Shown: positions 53,439 through 62,152, numbered from the stretch's first letter. The stretch is 64,000 nt of DNA from Nocardiopsis alba DSM 43377 (GCF_000341225.1 NZ_ANAC01000015.1:1-64000); one strand, 5' to 3'. Notes: generated from the sequence alone by a model not told the origin. Program-made: numbers and translations.

Positions 53439-56045
53439 ATGACCTTCACCGTCATCATCATCATCGCCGTCATCGTCGTGCTCGCCGTGCTCGTACTCAT
53501 CCTTCTGGGCATGCGGGCGCTCAGCCTCGGCTCACGGGACGACGACTACGACGACGAGTACGAGTACGACGGCGTCGAGGACGACCGCGACGAACCCCGT
53601 GGACGGGCCCGGGACGAGGAGCCCGAGGACGAGGGGGCGCGGCCTCGCGGCCGGAGGTCGCGTCAAGGCGGGGAACGGGCGGAGCGACGTCCCCGGGGAC
53701 GGAACAGGCGACGGGACGACTGGGAGGACGACGACTCGGCGGGACTCTCCGACAACGACTTCTGGTCGAGTCTGAACGAGGAGGAGCCGGATCGCCCGCG
53801 TTCACGGGGCAGGGACGAACGCGAGACCGCGAACGTCGATGACCGGATGGACGACGGATACGACGACGGTCACGACCACGACGCCCTCCCCGACGAGCCG
53901 CGTCCCGCCCCCACCTCGGAGATGCCCGCGACCCCCGCGGACTCCACCCCGGACCTGGCGGTGCTGGCCGGACTGGGGCAGAGCTCCACCCCGACCCCTG
54001 CGCCGGAGCCCGCCCCCCGCTCCGTCTCCGCGGACACCGGCTCCGAACGACCGGCGCCGCCCTCCGTCCGAGAGCCGCTCTCGCCCGCCCCCGAACCGCC
54101 CCCCGCTCCGCCGGCGCGGGACGAGGACCCTCTGGGGCCGGGTTCCTGGACGCCGCGTCCGCCCTCGACGGGCGACCCCTTCGAGGGCCGTGAGCCCCTC
54201 TCCCCCTCCGAGCGGCCCCTGGCCTCCGAACACCGTTCCCCCTTCGACTCCGGCACGATGGACCGGCGCGACGTTCCCCCCTACACCCCGGACCCCTCCC
54301 CGACGGGCGGCGGTCTCGACCCCCTGGCGCCGGGCTTCCGTTCCGGGGCCGCCCCGACGGAGGACCTCGGTTCCCCGATCTGGTCCAGCATGGACACCGG
54401 GACCCACCGGCGCCCGGAGCCGCCCGTGCCGGGCGGACCCGGGGTCGGCGGCCCCTCTCCGCTGTCCGATCCCCTCGCGGGAGGCCCGACGATGCCCGGG
54501 ACGCCCTCGCCTGGATCGTCCCCCGATCCGCTGACCGGCGGCCCGTCCTCGGACGTGTTCCGTTCGACCTCCTCCTACGGCACCGGTGCCCACTCGACGG
54601 GCTCCTTCGACCGCTCGGGGTACGACACGGGCTCCCTCGACCGTTCCGCCTACGACACCGGATCCCACCGCCGCGGCCCCTACGACACCGGCGCCCACAC
54701 CCGACCGAACGACCCCACGACACCCCCGCTCCCCGAATACGACACCGGCACGCACACCCGCTCCGCCTACGACACCGGATCCCTCGACCGATCCGGATAC
54801 GGCGGCACCGGTGCCCACTCGACGGGCTCCCTCGACCGCTCGGGGTACGACACGGGTTCCTTCGACCGATCGGGGTACGACACCGGCGCCCGTTCCACGG
54901 GTTCCTTCGACCGTTCCGCCTACGACACCGGATCCCACCGCCGCGCTCCCTATGACACCGGCGCCCACACCCGACCGAACGACCCCACGACACCCCCGCT
55001 CCCCGAATACGACACCGGCACGCACACCCGCTCCGCCTACGACACCGGATCCCTCGACCGATCCGGATACGGCGGCACCGGATCCTTCGCACGCCCCGAA
55101 CACGACACCGGCGCCCACCCCCGACCGAACGACCCCACGACACCCCCGCTCCCCGAATACGACACCGGCACGCACACCCGCTCCGCCTACGACACCGGAT
55201 CCCTCGACCGATCCGGATACGGCGGCACCGGATCCTTCGGACGCCCCGAACACGACACCGGCGCCCACCACCGTCCCGCCTATGACACGGGCTCCTTCGA
55301 CCGCTCCGGGTACGGCGCCGCCCCCTATGGGCGTCCCGAACACGACACCGGCACGCATCGCCGCCCGGACCCGGGACCGCTGCCCGGCTCTCCCGGGCTT
55401 TCCGGCGCCTCCGACCCGTTCGGCGCTCCGGGCCTGCCGGGCTCCCCTGGTGCGCCCGGGATCCCCGGAGCGCCCGGCACGGCCCCGCTCTGGGAGCGTC
55501 CCGAGGGGTCGGGATCGTACGGCGTTCCGGGACGCCCCGGTCACGACGCCGGTGGGCGGGGGCCCTCCGGCCCCATGACGCCCTTCGGCCCCGGGACGCC
55601 CGCCTCGTCCTCGCCCGTCGAGGGGTTCGGATACCCGGGCGAGGGAGGGGACCCCTCCGGCGCCCACCGGTTCGGTCCCGCCGACGGGGGCTCCCTGCCC
55701 CGTCCGGGCGTGCCCGCCCCCGAGTCGCCCTTCTCCTCCCCGCCCTTCCGGGACGGCCCGCAGGAGTTCGGCGGCCCGGGTCTTCCGGGCGGTTCCGGTC
55801 TTCCGGGCGTTCCCGGTGGCCCGATCCCGCAGGCCCCCGCCCCGGGCGGTACGCCGGATCCGATGGGCGGCGGCTTCCCCCGACCGAACGCGTACCCGCC
55901 CATGGAGGAGCCCCCCTCCCCCGGGGGCCCGCGCCACGGCGCGCCCGACTCCCGGGACGGGCGCGATCCCTACGGTCGCGACCCTCTCCCCGGCCACGAG
56001 CCGCCGTACTACGAGGGCGGTTACGACAACGGGCGTTTCCACTGA
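53439..56045 (+). CDS. Membrane-anchored disordered protein with 18 Asp-Thr-Gly repeats
   Basis: 868 residues. A single N-terminal membrane segment (FTVIIIIAVIVVLAVLVLIL) is followed by a strongly charged stretch (DDDYDDEYEYDGVEDDRDEP, then Arg-rich), a Pro-rich linker to about residue 375, a repeat array at about 380-645, a collagen-like Gly-x-Pro stretch (GLPGSPGAPGIPGAPG) and a Pro/Gly-rich end closing YYEGGYDNGRFH. The array is built of units such as YDTGSLDRSG, YDTGAHTRPND and HDTGTHRR, with 18 copies of DTG counting one isolated copy near residue 317. Tyr, Arg, Asp and Thr recur at fixed spacing. There is no enzyme domain. Orientation (single N-terminal anchor) puts the bulk in the cytosol or outside depending on insertion; charges after the segment are mixed. 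Function unknown; a scaffold or kinase-substrate role is a guess. Confidence 0.85.
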   Translation: MTFTVIIIIAVIVVLAVLVLILLGMRALSLGSRDDDYDDEYEYDGVEDDRDEPRGRARDEEPEDEGARPRGRRSRQGGERAERRPRGRNRRRDDWEDDDSAGLSDNDFWSSLNEEEPDRPRSRGRDERETANVDDRMDDGYDDGHDHDALPDEPRPAPTSEMPATPADSTPDLAVLAGLGQSSTPTPAPEPAPRSVSADTGSERPAPPSVREPLSPAPEPPPAPPARDEDPLGPGSWTPRPPSTGDPFEGREPLSPSERPLASEHRSPFDSGTMDRRDVPPYTPDPSPTGGGLDPLAPGFRSGAAPTEDLGSPIWSSMDTGTHRRPEPPVPGGPGVGGPSPLSDPLAGGPTMPGTPSPGSSPDPLTGGPSSDVFRSTSSYGTGAHSTGSFDRSGYDTGSLDRSAYDTGSHRRGPYDTGAHTRPNDPTTPPLPEYDTGTHTRSAYDTGSLDRSGYGGTGAHSTGSLDRSGYDTGSFDRSGYDTGARSTGSFDRSAYDTGSHRRAPYDTGAHTRPNDPTTPPLPEYDTGTHTRSAYDTGSLDRSGYGGTGSFARPEHDTGAHPRPNDPTTPPLPEYDTGTHTRSAYDTGSLDRSGYGGTGSFGRPEHDTGAHHRPAYDTGSFDRSGYGAAPYGRPEHDTGTHRRPDPGPLPGSPGLSGASDPFGAPGLPGSPGAPGIPGAPGTAPLWERPEGSGSYGVPGRPGHDAGGRGPSGPMTPFGPGTPASSSPVEGFGYPGEGGDPSGAHRFGPADGGSLPRPGVPAPESPFSSPPFRDGPQEFGGPGLPGGSGLPGVPGGPIPQAPAPGGTPDPMGGGFPRPNAYPPMEEPPSPGGPRHGAPDSRDGRDPYGRDPLPGHEPPYYEGGYDNGRFH
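54684..55253 (+). repeat. Long internal DNA duplications in the DTG-repeat gene
   Basis: A 128-base block recurs at 54684-54811, 54954-55081 and 55104-55231. The first two appear identical and the third differs at one base. The second and third belong to a 150-base tandem repeat (54954-55103 and 55104-55253) that differs at about two bases. Silent positions are conserved too, which points to recent duplication or gene conversion. Shorter degenerate units extend the array from about 54570 to 55370. Confidence 0.85.
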
Positions 56046-56134
56046 CCGGACCGGGCCCCGTGATGGAGACCCATGACACACGGTGATCGGGCGCCGGCGG
56101 CCGTCGAGGCTCCGACCTGCCGATGAACATCACG

Positions 56135-56173
56135 ACCGTGGTGGCGAGATCCTCTCGCCACCACGGTTTTTTT
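56135..56173 (+). terminator. Intrinsic terminator of the DTG-repeat gene
   Basis: Fourteen-base perfect arms (56135-56148 and 56154-56167), a five-base loop and seven T in a row ending at 56173. It lies 90 bases after the stop codon. The next 212 bases (56174-56385) are markedly AT-rich and should carry the SulP promoter; TCAGTAACGCTGA in this stretch is a short imperfect palindrome. Confidence 0.9.
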
Positions 56174-56385
56174 CTGTCTCAGTGGGCCTACAAAAGCCAT
56201 CAAGTCGGGACAAGAGTAATCAAGAGCTCAAAATTCAGTAACGCTGAGTCATCTGGATTGACTACAGTTGGTGACAGTCGGAGCACTCTTCGAGTTCTCC
56301 CGTCACGTGTCCGCGTTCTTCGCCGGACACCGTCGCCCCCGTGCGCCTACGTACATCTGCCTGGTCCAACCCGAACGGAGTAACC

Positions 56386-58737
56386 ATGCGCAACGACGCC
56401 CAGGGAGCACCGCCCGGACGAAAAGGGGAATCCTCCCCTCTTCCCGGGCCTCACACGGATCGCAAGGGAATCGGCGCCGACGTCGGCGCCTCCCTCGTGG
56501 TCTTCCTGGTCGCCGTCCCCCTGTCCCTGGGGATCGCCGTAGCCTCAGGAGCCCCGCTGGTGGCGGGGATCATCGCCGCCGTCGTCGGCGGCATCGTCGC
56601 CGGCCTGGTCGGCGGCTCCGTGGTCCAGGTCAGCGGCCCGGCCGCCGGCCTGACCATCATCGTCGCCGACCTGATCATGACCTACGGCTGGCGGGTCACC
56701 TGCCTGATCACCCTGCTGGCCGGACTGGTCCAACTCGCCCTGGGCGCCTTCCGGATCGCCCGGGCCGCGCTCGCCGTCTCGCCCGCCGTGGTCCACGGCA
56801 TGCTCGCGGGGGTCGGCGTGACCATCGCCCTGGCCCAGCTCCACGTGGTCCTGGGCGGTGAACCGCAGAGCTCGGCCCTGGCCAACATCGCCGACCTGCC
56901 CGACCAGATCGCCCACAACCACACCGCGGCGGTCGCCGTCGGCGTCATCACCATCGCGATCATGTTCGGCTGGAACCGCCTGCCCGGCATCGGCCGGTTC
57001 CGCCCCGGCATGATCCCCGCCGCGCTGGTAGCGGTCGGCACCGCCACCGCCATCGCCACCCTGGGCCGCTGGGAGGTCGAGACGGTGGTCCTGCCCGCCT
57101 CCCTGGCCGACGCCTGGAACGGGCCGATGCTGCCCGAGTCCGGCCAGTGGCACGGTATCGCGCTGGCCGTGGCCGCCGTCGCCATGGTCGCCAGCGTGGA
57201 ATCGCTCCTGGCCGCGATCGCGGTCGACCGCCTGCACAGCGGCCGCCGCGTCCAGCTCAACCGGGAACTGTGCGGCCAGGGCGCCGCCAACACCGTCAGC
57301 GGTGCCCTGGGAGGTCTGCCGATCGCCGGTGTGATCGTGCGCAGTACCGCCAACGTGCGCGCCGGCGCCCGCAGCCCGCTCTCGACGATCCTGCACGGCG
57401 TGTGGATCCTGCTGTTCGTGGCGTTCTTCGCGCACGTGGTCGAATTGATCCCGATGGCCGCGCTGGCGGCGCTCCTGGTGTTCATCGGTGTCCAGATGGT
57501 GTCGCTGGCCCATCTGCGCGACCTGAACCGCCATCACGAGGCCGGCGTCTACCTGGCGACACTGTTCGGCGTGGTGCTCCTGGGACTCCTGGAAGGGGTC
57601 TTCATCGGCTTCGCCCTGGCCATGATCGTCTCCCTGCGCCGACTGACCCGACTCACCGTGGTCACCGAGGAGCGCGACGGCCGGGTCCACGTCTCCGTGG
57701 ACGGCTCGCTCACCTTCCTGGGGGTGCCCCGTCTGGCGCACGTGCTGCGCACCATCCCCTCCGGGGCCCGGGTCGACCTCGACCTGCACGTGGACTTCAT
57801 GGACCACGCCGCCTTCGAGGCCATCCACGCGTGGCGCGTGGACCACGAGCGCACCGGCGGCAGCGTCGACATCGACGAGGTCCACGAACAGTGGTACGCC
57901 CGCAGCTCCGAACGTTCGGCCCCCGCGGCCAAGACCGTCCCCAAGGGCCGCTGGTGGGCGCCCTGGGAGATGCGCAAGAAGGCCGGGGACCGTCGAGAGG
58001 TCAACCCGGTGGGCCTGCTCACCGCCGGCGCCCGTGAATACCACTCGGGCACCGCGGACCGGATGCGTTCGCTCATGAGCCGACTGGCGAACGGCCAACA
58101 CCCCACCTCGCTGTTCATCACCTGCGCCGACTCCCGGGTGGTGCCCAACCTGATCACCGCGAGCGGGCCGGGCGACCTGTTCACCCTGCGCAACGTCGGC
58201 AACCTGGTACCGCCCCACCACGACTCCGACGGGTCGGCCGGGGCCGCCATCGAATACGCGGTGAACGTCCTACGGGTGCCCTCGATCGTGATCTGCGGCC
58301 ACTCCCACTGCGGGGCGCTCCAGGCCCTGCTGGACAAGGCCCACGAGGAGCCCGAGGCCGTGGAGACCGCGCACCTGCGCCGCTGGCTGCTCAGGGGCGA
58401 GGGAAGCCTGCACCGGGCGGGCGTGGACCAGGGGGTCCTGGACGGCCTGCCCAAATCCGAGGCCCTGCGCCGACTCTCCCAGGCCAACGTGATCGAGCAG
58501 CTCGGCAACCTCATGGGATACCCGACCGTCCGGGAACGGGTCGCCTCGGGCGAACTCACCCTGTCGGGCATGTACTACGACCTGGAGACGGCCAGGGTCC
58601 ACCTCCTGGACGCCGAGACCGGGGAGTTCACCCCCGTGCAGAACGTCCAGGACGTGCCAGAGCCGGTACCGTCACCCCGCCCGGATCAGCCGGTGGCCGA
58701 ATCGTCGTCGGGGGCGTCGTCGCGCCCGTCCTCTTGA
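56386..58737 (+). CDS. SulP transporter fused to STAS and beta-carbonic anhydrase domains
   Basis: 783 residues from ATG 56386, with GGAG seven bases upstream. The SulP domain begins GADVGASLVVFLVAVPLSLG and holds about 10-12 membrane segments with QVSGPAAGLTIIVADLIMT and ELCGQGAANTVSGALGGLPI; a STAS domain follows (VSVDGSLTFLGVPRLAHVL). The C-terminal beta-carbonic anhydrase has zinc ligands in TCADSRVVP near residue 579 and GHSHCGALQALL near 639. Such fusions are thought to move bicarbonate (or sulfate) coupled to CO2 hydration at the inner face. All catalytic residues look intact. A 49-residue reading frame overlaps its 3' end on the other strand. Confidence 0.95.
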   Translation: MRNDAQGAPPGRKGESSPLPGPHTDRKGIGADVGASLVVFLVAVPLSLGIAVASGAPLVAGIIAAVVGGIVAGLVGGSVVQVSGPAAGLTIIVADLIMTYGWRVTCLITLLAGLVQLALGAFRIARAALAVSPAVVHGMLAGVGVTIALAQLHVVLGGEPQSSALANIADLPDQIAHNHTAAVAVGVITIAIMFGWNRLPGIGRFRPGMIPAALVAVGTATAIATLGRWEVETVVLPASLADAWNGPMLPESGQWHGIALAVAAVAMVASVESLLAAIAVDRLHSGRRVQLNRELCGQGAANTVSGALGGLPIAGVIVRSTANVRAGARSPLSTILHGVWILLFVAFFAHVVELIPMAALAALLVFIGVQMVSLAHLRDLNRHHEAGVYLATLFGVVLLGLLEGVFIGFALAMIVSLRRLTRLTVVTEERDGRVHVSVDGSLTFLGVPRLAHVLRTIPSGARVDLDLHVDFMDHAAFEAIHAWRVDHERTGGSVDIDEVHEQWYARSSERSAPAAKTVPKGRWWAPWEMRKKAGDRREVNPVGLLTAGAREYHSGTADRMRSLMSRLANGQHPTSLFITCADSRVVPNLITASGPGDLFTLRNVGNLVPPHHDSDGSAGAAIEYAVNVLRVPSIVICGHSHCGALQALLDKAHEEPEAVETAHLRRWLLRGEGSLHRAGVDQGVLDGLPKSEALRRLSQANVIEQLGNLMGYPTVRERVASGELTLSGMYYDLETARVHLLDAETGEFTPVQNVQDVPEPVPSPRPDQPVAESSSGASSRPSS

Positions 58738-58835
58738 ACACCTGAGGCCTGATAGGCGGCGAGCAGGATGATCGCCACGATCGCCACGATCGGCAGGCCG
58801 AAGAGGACCACCCAGAAGGCGGTGGAGTCGAACAA
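58686..58835 (-). CDS. Candidate 49-residue single-pass membrane peptide
   Basis: A TTG at 58835 opens MFDSTAFWVVLFGLPIVAIV and continues AIILLAAYQASGVQEDGRDD before an acidic end and stop at 58686. It has one clear membrane segment with an acidic C-terminal tail, and a GGGTGA just ahead of the start. Only a TTG is possible, since a TGA lies in frame two codons upstream. Its last 52 bases overlap the 3' end of the SulP-carbonic anhydrase gene in antisense. The hydrophobic/acidic division is unlikely by chance, but homologues are needed to prove it. Confidence 0.55.
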   Translation of the reverse strand: MFDSTAFWVVLFGLPIVAIVAIILLAAYQASGVQEDGRDDAPDDDSATG

Positions 58836-59203
58836 GAGTCACCCATTCCCGTGAACGCGGATGTCCGTCGGGCCGTCCACCCCGGTTCGGCCCACGGACG
58901 TTCGCGCTCCGGGGCTCCCGGGGTACGGAGCGCAAGGGTCAATCTACCGCCCCACAAGGCGAGCCGACCATCACCACGGCGACTCAGGAATGTGTCCCCG
59001 GCGCACATTCCGAACCGGCGGCTCCCCCTGATCCGCATCCGTCGGACCACCCCATGATCCCCTCTTACACCCTGGTGAGGCTTTCCCGAAAGAGCGGTGA
59101 ACACCCCTGTACGAAACGGACCGCGCGCCTTACTCTCCAGGGGATTGAAGGAAACCATCCTCTCCATCCCCCCTCTTCGGCATATTTCTTCACAGGAGAA
59201 AAG
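58836..59203 (+). other. Upstream region of the M23 peptidase gene
   Basis: 368 bases without a convincing gene. GGAATGTG (58987-58994) and CACATTCC (59004-59011) form an eight-base inverted repeat. The stretch just before the gene is AT-richer. Cell-wall hydrolase genes in actinomycetes often carry c-di-AMP (ydaO) riboswitches, but I could not fit that motif here. Confidence 0.45.
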
Positions 59204-60178
59204 ATGTGCGAGTCCTGCACGGCGCCCGTCTCCGACCCCCGCGCCTGTGAACAGCCCCCCTCCCCCTGGTCCCGCCGCATGCTCTTCGGCACCGGTCTGG
59301 GAGCCGCCGTGGCCCTGACCGGCGTAGGCGGCAACGCCACCGCCCACGCCGCCTCGGCGATGAACGCCGCCTGGTGCAACCCGGCCCTGGGCTATTTCCC
59401 CTCCGGCGGGCACTACGGCGCCCCCCGAGGCGGCAGCACCCACGCCGGCCAGGACATCACCAACAGCACCGGCACCGCCGTCTACGCGGCCGCCGCGGGC
59501 ACCGTGATCCGTCGAGCCTGGGGAGGAGGTTTCCCCGGCCGGACCGGCGAGGCCATCGTCATCTCCCACGGCAACAACGTGTACACCTACTACGGTCACC
59601 TGAGCGCCTACCGGGTCTCGCTCAACGCCAAGGTCAGCGCCGGTCAGCGCATCGGCGACATGGGCGCCACCGGCAACGTGACCGGCCCCCACCTGCACTT
59701 CGAGACCCACACCGGCCGTCTGAACGGCATCACCGACCCGGTCCCCTTCATGCGCAACCGGGGCGTGGACCTGGGCGGCGGCTGGTCGAGCATCGACCCG
59801 GAGGCCCGCGGCGCGACGGTCACCGTCATCCAGCACCTGATGACCCAGCGCGGCACCTCGCTGGTGGCCGACGGCTACTACGGTCCCACCTCGGTCAACG
59901 CCGTCAAGGCCTTCCAGCGGAGCAAGGGTCTGGTCGCCGACGGTCAGGTCGGCCCCAAGACCTGGCCGCACCTGGTCTACACACTCAAGAGCGGGGTCCG
60001 CGACGGCTCCCACGTGCGCGCCCTTCAGACCGCGATGAACAAGCGCAGCGCCGGGCTGGCCGTCGACGGCAACTTCGGACCGGTCATGAACACCGCCGTA
60101 CGCGACTACCAGCGGCTCAACCGCCTGGTCGTCGACGGTGAGGCCGGGGCGATCACCTGGAGGGCCCTGGTCGGCTGA
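59204..60178 (+). CDS. M23 (LytM-like) peptidase with two peptidoglycan-binding domains
   Basis: 324 residues from ATG 59204, with AGGAGA before it. The N-terminus has a twin-arginine-like motif SRRMLFGTGLGAAVALTGVG and a cleavage region TAHA-AS, suggesting Tat export. The M23 domain has zinc ligands HAGQD near residue 79 and HLHFE near 163, with VYAAAAGTVIRRAWGGG and VYTYYGHLSAY. Two PG_binding_1 repeats follow (VADGYYGPTSVNAVKAFQRS; VDGNFGPVMNTAVRDYQR). It should cut peptide crosslinks in the cell wall. Two cysteines near the start (MCESC) are unusual and precede the signal sequence. Confidence 0.93.
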   Translation: MCESCTAPVSDPRACEQPPSPWSRRMLFGTGLGAAVALTGVGGNATAHAASAMNAAWCNPALGYFPSGGHYGAPRGGSTHAGQDITNSTGTAVYAAAAGTVIRRAWGGGFPGRTGEAIVISHGNNVYTYYGHLSAYRVSLNAKVSAGQRIGDMGATGNVTGPHLHFETHTGRLNGITDPVPFMRNRGVDLGGGWSSIDPEARGATVTVIQHLMTQRGTSLVADGYYGPTSVNAVKAFQRSKGLVADGQVGPKTWPHLVYTLKSGVRDGSHVRALQTAMNKRSAGLAVDGNFGPVMNTAVRDYQRLNRLVVDGEAGAITWRALVG

Positions 60179-60182
60179 CCCG

Positions 60183-60245
60183 CGGCCCCGGCCCGGACCC
60201 GGGGCCGTGCGTACGGGCCGGGAGGGGTACGCCTCTTCCGGCCCG
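60183..60245. terminator. Paired hairpins between the M23 gene and rnpB
   Basis: One hairpin has nine-base arms (60183-60191, 60199-60207) and a second has eight-base arms (60214-60221, 60238-60245). They lie between the convergent M23 and RNase P RNA genes. Confidence 0.6.
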
Positions 60246-60273
60246 GGCGGCGCGGGGTGGGGATCGAAGAGAG

Positions 60274-60656
60274 GAGGAGTCGGCCGATAAGCCGGATTCT
60301 GTCGGTCCGATGGACCGGACGGCCATCCATCTGGGGCCGCCGTTGCCGGCGACCTCGGTGCGGTCTACCCGCGGACTCGGGCGGGCCGCCCTCGAACATC
60401 CGCGCGGGAACCCGAAGGTTCCCTTTTTGACCTTGCTCCGGGTGGGGTTTACCCAGCCGACCGGATCACTCCGGCCGCTGGTGGTCTCTTACACCACCGT
60501 TTCACCCTTACCACCGCGAGCGGTGGCGGTCTGCTTTCTGTGGCACTGTCCCGCGGGTCGCCCCGGGTCGGTGTTACCGACCACCCTGCCCTGTGGAGTC
60601 CGGACTTTCCTCGAACCCGCGTCGAGCGCGGATCCGCGACCGTCTGGCCGACTCCC
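60274..60656 (-). ncRNA. rnpB: RNase P RNA, bacterial type A
   Basis: On the minus strand the RNA begins near GGAGTCGGCCAGACGGTCGC and ends near CCGGCTTATCGGCCGACTCC, so 5' and 3' ends pair as helix P1. The universally conserved GAGGAAAGTCCGGACTCC lies at 60595-60612 (complement), ACAGGGCAGGGTGG follows, and ACAGAATCCGGCTTA marks the 3' core. It is the catalytic RNA that matures tRNA 5' ends. The exact ends may be off by a few bases. Its promoter should lie inside or after the histidine-phosphatase gene. Confidence 0.95.
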
Positions 60657-60665
60657 CCTCGAAGG

Positions 60666-61313
60666 TCAGTCTAGCCGGTCCAGATGGGAGGTGTCGTTGA
60701 GGGAGCGCACCACCTGGGGACCATCCGCGTAACAATCCACCTCGGTCACGCAGGCCGTGTCCAGATGCATCCGGTAGAGCGCCTCGATCGGGGCGAGCAG
60801 CGCCCGCTGCACGACGATCTTGATCGGGGTCACATGGGACACCACCAGAACCCGACGGCCCCGGTGCCGTTCGAGCAGGGTGTCGCGGGCCGCTCCGACC
60901 CGGCGGGCGACCTCGGCGAAGGACTCCCCTCCGGGCGGGCCCGTCTCCGGGTCGGCCAGCCAACGCCGCACCGCCTCGGGATCGCGTTCGGAGGCCTCGC
61001 CGAAGGTGAGCCCCTCCCACGCTCCGAAGTCGGTCTCCACGAACCCCTCGTCCTCCTCGATGGGAAGACCGAGCAGATCGGCCGCGTACCCGGCGGTCTG
61101 CCGGGTACGCAGCAGCGGCGAGGAGACCACCGCGTCGATCCCCGCCCCGGCCAGGCGGCGCGCGGCCGCCTCGGCCTGGGCGTGACCCTCCTCCGTCAAA
61201 GGGATGTCACCGCGACCGGCGAAACGGCGTTCGACGGACAGCGGCGTCCGCCCGTGGCGGAGCAGCGTCAGGCGGGTCGGCTCGGTGTCGGGAGCCCCCC
61301 AACCCCGGCTCAT
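60666..61313 (-). CDS. Histidine phosphatase family protein
   Basis: 215 residues. The catalytic LTLLRHGRTPLSVERRFAGR, VVSSPLLRTRQTA and the second histidine in VLVVSHVTPIKIVVQRALL are intact; FGAWEGLTFGEASERDPEAV gives the proton-donor glutamate. In many actinomycetes the protein at this place next to the zinc-ribbon and Nif3 genes is a fusion of RNase H and this phosphatase; here only the phosphatase is present. ATG 61313 overlaps the upstream zinc-ribbon stop by four bases, so Nif3, zinc ribbon and phosphatase probably form one operon. Confidence 0.93.
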   Translation of the reverse strand: MSRGWGAPDTEPTRLTLLRHGRTPLSVERRFAGRGDIPLTEEGHAQAEAAARRLAGAGIDAVVSSPLLRTRQTAGYAADLLGLPIEEDEGFVETDFGAWEGLTFGEASERDPEAVRRWLADPETGPPGGESFAEVARRVGAARDTLLERHRGRRVLVVSHVTPIKIVVQRALLAPIEALYRMHLDTACVTEVDCYADGPQVVRSLNDTSHLDRLD

Positions 61314-62071
61314 TCGGCGGCCGGCTCTTTGAGCCCCGACTCCTCGGTGCGCACCAGGATGCGGCGGCAGTTCTCACAGCGCACGATCTCGTCGGCCGCG
61401 GCGGCACGGATCTCGTTGAGCTCCACGGTGCTCAGCGCGAGCTTGCAGCCGTTGCAGCGGCCGTAGCGCAGCGGAGAGGCCGCCAGACCGTCGTACTGCG
61501 AACGCAGCTTGTCGTAGAACGTCAGCAGGGCCTCGGGGATGTCGGCGGCCACCCGCTCCCGGTCCTGGTTCAGGCGGGTACGGTCCCACTGGATCTCGGC
61601 GGCGGCGGTGTCCCGTCGCGCCGTGACCTCGGCGGCCTCGGCCACCGCGGCCTCGCGTTCCCGGGTCAGGCGGTCGACCTCGGACTCGGCCGCCTCGGCC
61701 TGCTCCATCACCTCCAGGACGACCTCCTCCAGTTCGGCCTGGCGGCGGCCCAGGGATTCGATCTCCGACTGGAGGTTCTGGAGCTCCTTGGCGTTGGTGA
61801 TCGTCCCCGACTCCATGCGCTTGACGTCGCGTTCGGCGCGGGAGCGCACCTGGTCGACGTCGCTCTCGGCCTTGCGCTGGTGACGGGCGACGTCGGAGGC
61901 CTTGGTCTGGGCGGTGATCAGCTCGGCGTCCAAGGCGTCGGCGCGCTCCTTGAGCCGGGCGGCCTCGGCGATCTCCGGCAGGCTCCGGAGGCGGTGGTCC
62001 AGACGCTGAAGCCGGGTGTCGAGCTCCTGGAGGTCGAGCAGTCTGGCCTGAGCGGCGGGGTCGGCTTTCAC
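61310..62071 (-). CDS. Coiled-coil C4 zinc-ribbon protein
   Basis: 253 residues from GTG 62071, with AGGAG seven bases before it. Residues 5-180 form a long coiled coil (for example RDVKRMESGTITNAKELQNL, EIESLGRRQAELEEVVLEVM) and the C-terminus has RYGRCNGCKLALS and IVRCENCRRILVR, four cysteines for zinc (zf-RING_7 type). Such proteins are near universal in actinobacteria; the structure resembles a nucleic-acid or flagellum-type adaptor, but no function is settled. It lies between the Nif3-like gene and the phosphatase, with which it overlaps. Confidence 0.92.
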   Translation of the reverse strand: MKADPAAQARLLDLQELDTRLQRLDHRLRSLPEIAEAARLKERADALDAELITAQTKASDVARHQRKAESDVDQVRSRAERDVKRMESGTITNAKELQNLQSEIESLGRRQAELEEVVLEVMEQAEAAESEVDRLTREREAAVAEAAEVTARRDTAAAEIQWDRTRLNQDRERVAADIPEALLTFYDKLRSQYDGLAASPLRYGRCNGCKLALSTVELNEIRAAAADEIVRCENCRRILVRTEESGLKEPAAE

Positions 62072-62152
62072 TTGGGGTCTCCTGAGAATCGCGGTTGGGA
62101 GGCCGGGGAGGGCCACCCGCGCCCTGTGCAGTTGTGGTCGGTGAAGCGGGTA

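Noticed and set aside
53439..56045. DTG repeats as aspartic protease active sites
   Set aside because: The motif sits in low-complexity units without the hydrophobic strands that surround a catalytic Asp-Thr-Gly, and 18 copies make a catalytic role untenable.
58950..59203. c-di-AMP (ydaO) riboswitch before the M23 peptidase
   Set aside because: Expected from the gene type, but the conserved core sequences could not be found.
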